Assembly (NCBI GenBank): GCA_018524725.1
Contig: JAEUWP010000463.1
Coordinates: 1-42,454, forward strand
Reading direction: 5' to 3'
Length of the DNA: 42,454 nucleotides
Source of the DNA: Podaxis mareebaensis
Taxonomy: Eukaryota > Basidiomycota > Agaricomycetes > Agaricales > Agaricaceae
Shown piece after piece: positions 41,328-42,454 of this stretch. A program made the translations under genes and the position numbers. The stretch's first letter is position 1, and the number at the start of each line of letters is the position of its first letter. The notes below the pieces were generated by a model. That model did not search any database. It was not told where the DNA came from and worked only from the letters and a program-made list of their open reading frames with translations.

Positions 41328-42433
41328 TGCTGCTCTGATCCTTCCTCACCTTCCTGTTCCTCCTCCATGCTCCTGATGCATGCCTTCTTGGGTGCTCTGC
41401 AGTTTCTGGAGATGTGCCCCTCTTTGCCACAGTTGAAGCACCTTCTCCCTCCTGGCTTCTTGCAGTCTTGGGCAATGTGCCCTATGGTGTTGCACTTGAA
41501 GCATCAGGGTGGTGCCTTGTTGTTGGGCATCATCTGTCTTCCTATCTCCATTGGTTGACCCATGCCTCCATATGTGATGCTGGTTCCTGTGTGTCTGGTT
41601 CAGGTCTCAATGGCTTCATACCCCAAGCCAATGTTCAGGATGGTCTCCTTCCATTGCTTGTAGGATTCAGGCATTGCCTCAATCAGGAATCCCAATATAG
41701 TCTTGATGATGTCTGAGCATGTGTTCTTCTTGAGTAGGAATATGGCATGTTTGTCATCTGTCTTGGACCTTGTCTTTAATACATCAAATTCAATGAGGAA
41801 ATCTGCTGTGTGCTTGTTGTTCTGTCAATATGTTTTGATTCTCCATTCTGCATCACTTTGTTGTCCCTTGTTCCTGAATGTTGCCTCTATCTCCTTTTGG
41901 AATGTATCCCACACAAATGTGTCATTGCTGTTTTCCATCTGGTCAAGCTTCATGCTTGCAAATTGCCTAGTGGTTCTTCCTCTCATCCATGAGAGTACTG
42001 CTACAGCCCTCCTGTCAGCCTCTTCAATCTTGTTGAACTTCAAGAAAAATGTCATCAACCTCCACCAGTCATCGAACTGGCTTCTATTTCCATCAAAAAA
42101 TCCTGGATCAGGGACCAATGATTTCCCTCCTGCCTACTGAGTTGCTGCTGTTTCTCTAGCCATGTTGATGTCAGTGTCTTCATTGTCTGCTGGTTCTGAT
42201 TCTTCTTTGTCTGCAGGTTCTTCTGGCTCTTCTTTGTCTGTTGATTCCTCTAGTGGTTCTTTGTCTGCAAGTTCTGGCTGGCCTTCAAGTTCTGATTCAG
42301 TGGTTTCTTCATTGTTGGTGTGCTTGCTCTCTGTAACATCTGAAAACTCTACCACTGATGGCTCTCTGGTCTGTCCCAGGCTGTACAGTGCTGGTGTTCC
42401 TTCTCAACTGTTCCAAATATTGCTTCCACTCAT
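41303..42433 (-). pseudogene. gag: Gypsy-2 gag with two zinc knuckles
   Basis: From ATG 42433 to TGA 41303-41305. The N-terminus has a Glu/Asp/Pro repeat region (units like ADKEEPEEP); the capsid core follows (FFDGNRSQFDDWWRLMTFFL, WMRGRTTRQFA); the C-terminus has two CCHC knuckles, CFKCNTIGHIAQDC and CFNCGKEGHISRNC. In-frame TGA codons at 42404, after RIKTY, after YEAIET and after NKAPP stand at Arg-like sites. The upstream region with the 5' LTR is outside the window. Confidence 0.85.
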
Positions 42434-42454
42434 ACACTGAGCCTCACTCCTAGT

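Larger units (their letters stand above)
25775..42454 (-). mobile_element. Gypsy-2: Ty3/Gypsy chromovirus with nested insertions (5' end off window)
   Basis: A second chromovirus on the minus strand. In its own direction: gag (42433-41303), -1 frameshift site, pol (41327-38117), interruption by LINE-2, chromodomain (27336-27045), an extra sense ORF (27016-26072), polypurine tract (26050-26036) and 3' LTR (26035-25775). The 5' LTR lies past 42454. It is the oldest layer on the right side: LINE-2 is in it, and two more elements are in LINE-2. It is CpG-poor, with many TGA stops at Arg positions, a few TAG at Trp positions, one TAA and one single-base insertion. It differs clearly from Gypsy-1 in sequence. 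Confidence 0.9.

Overview
The window is repeat-dense chromatin from a filamentous basidiomycete, probably an Agaricomycete. Evidence for this is the short GT-AG introns, chromodomain Ty3/Gypsy elements, Tad-like LINEs with a C-terminal RNase H, Ty1/Copia elements with half-tRNA priming sites, and a multi-intron transposase-like gene of a type I know from mushroom-forming fungi. Species cannot be told. I see no rRNA, tRNA, CRISPR or bacterial feature.

Layout. (1) 1-1777: one host-type gene, a metallophosphoesterase on the minus strand, with flanks. (2) 1783-10035: a full-length chromovirus (Gypsy-1, minus strand) with two 691-bp LTRs, gag, a -1 frameshift heptamer, pol with chromodomain, and between pol and the 3' LTR an antisense, intron-containing gene for a Zn2Cys6-like/coiled-coil protein. 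(3) 10041-11055: a decayed unknown minus-strand gene and a hairpin. (4) 11068-25376: a decayed multi-exon transposase-like gene split by Copia-1 (12073-23759), which is itself split by a Tad-like LINE (LINE-1, 14811-21711). (5) 25416-25774: the tail of an unknown minus-strand gene, broken by a second chromovirus. (6) 25775 to the window end: Gypsy-2 (minus strand), which carries an extra sense ORF between its chromodomain and its 3' LTR. Between its integrase and chromodomain sits LINE-2 (27337-38100), an ORF1-only LINE, which in turn holds a solo LTR of the Gypsy-1 family (28338-29028) and Copia-2 (29141-37137, minus strand).

The nesting can be solved from the sequence: target-site duplications flank most insertions, and removing each insert plus one duplication restores the interrupted reading frame. 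The order on the right is Gypsy-2, then LINE-2, then the solo LTR and Copia-2. On the left it is transposase-like gene, then Copia-1, then LINE-1.

One mutational signature runs through everything. The elements are full of in-frame stops, but almost all are TGA at positions where the family has arginine (CGA to TGA), with very few frameshifts. The two Gypsy-1 LTRs have equal length and differ at roughly 50 sites, nearly all CG/TG/CA exchanges. Even two imperfect target-site duplications are explained by one CpG decaying to TG on one side and CA on the other. This points to a strong CpG-directed mutation process acting on repeats. The most novel candidates are the antisense spliced gene inside Gypsy-1, the extra sense ORF in Gypsy-2, and the ORF1-only LINE.
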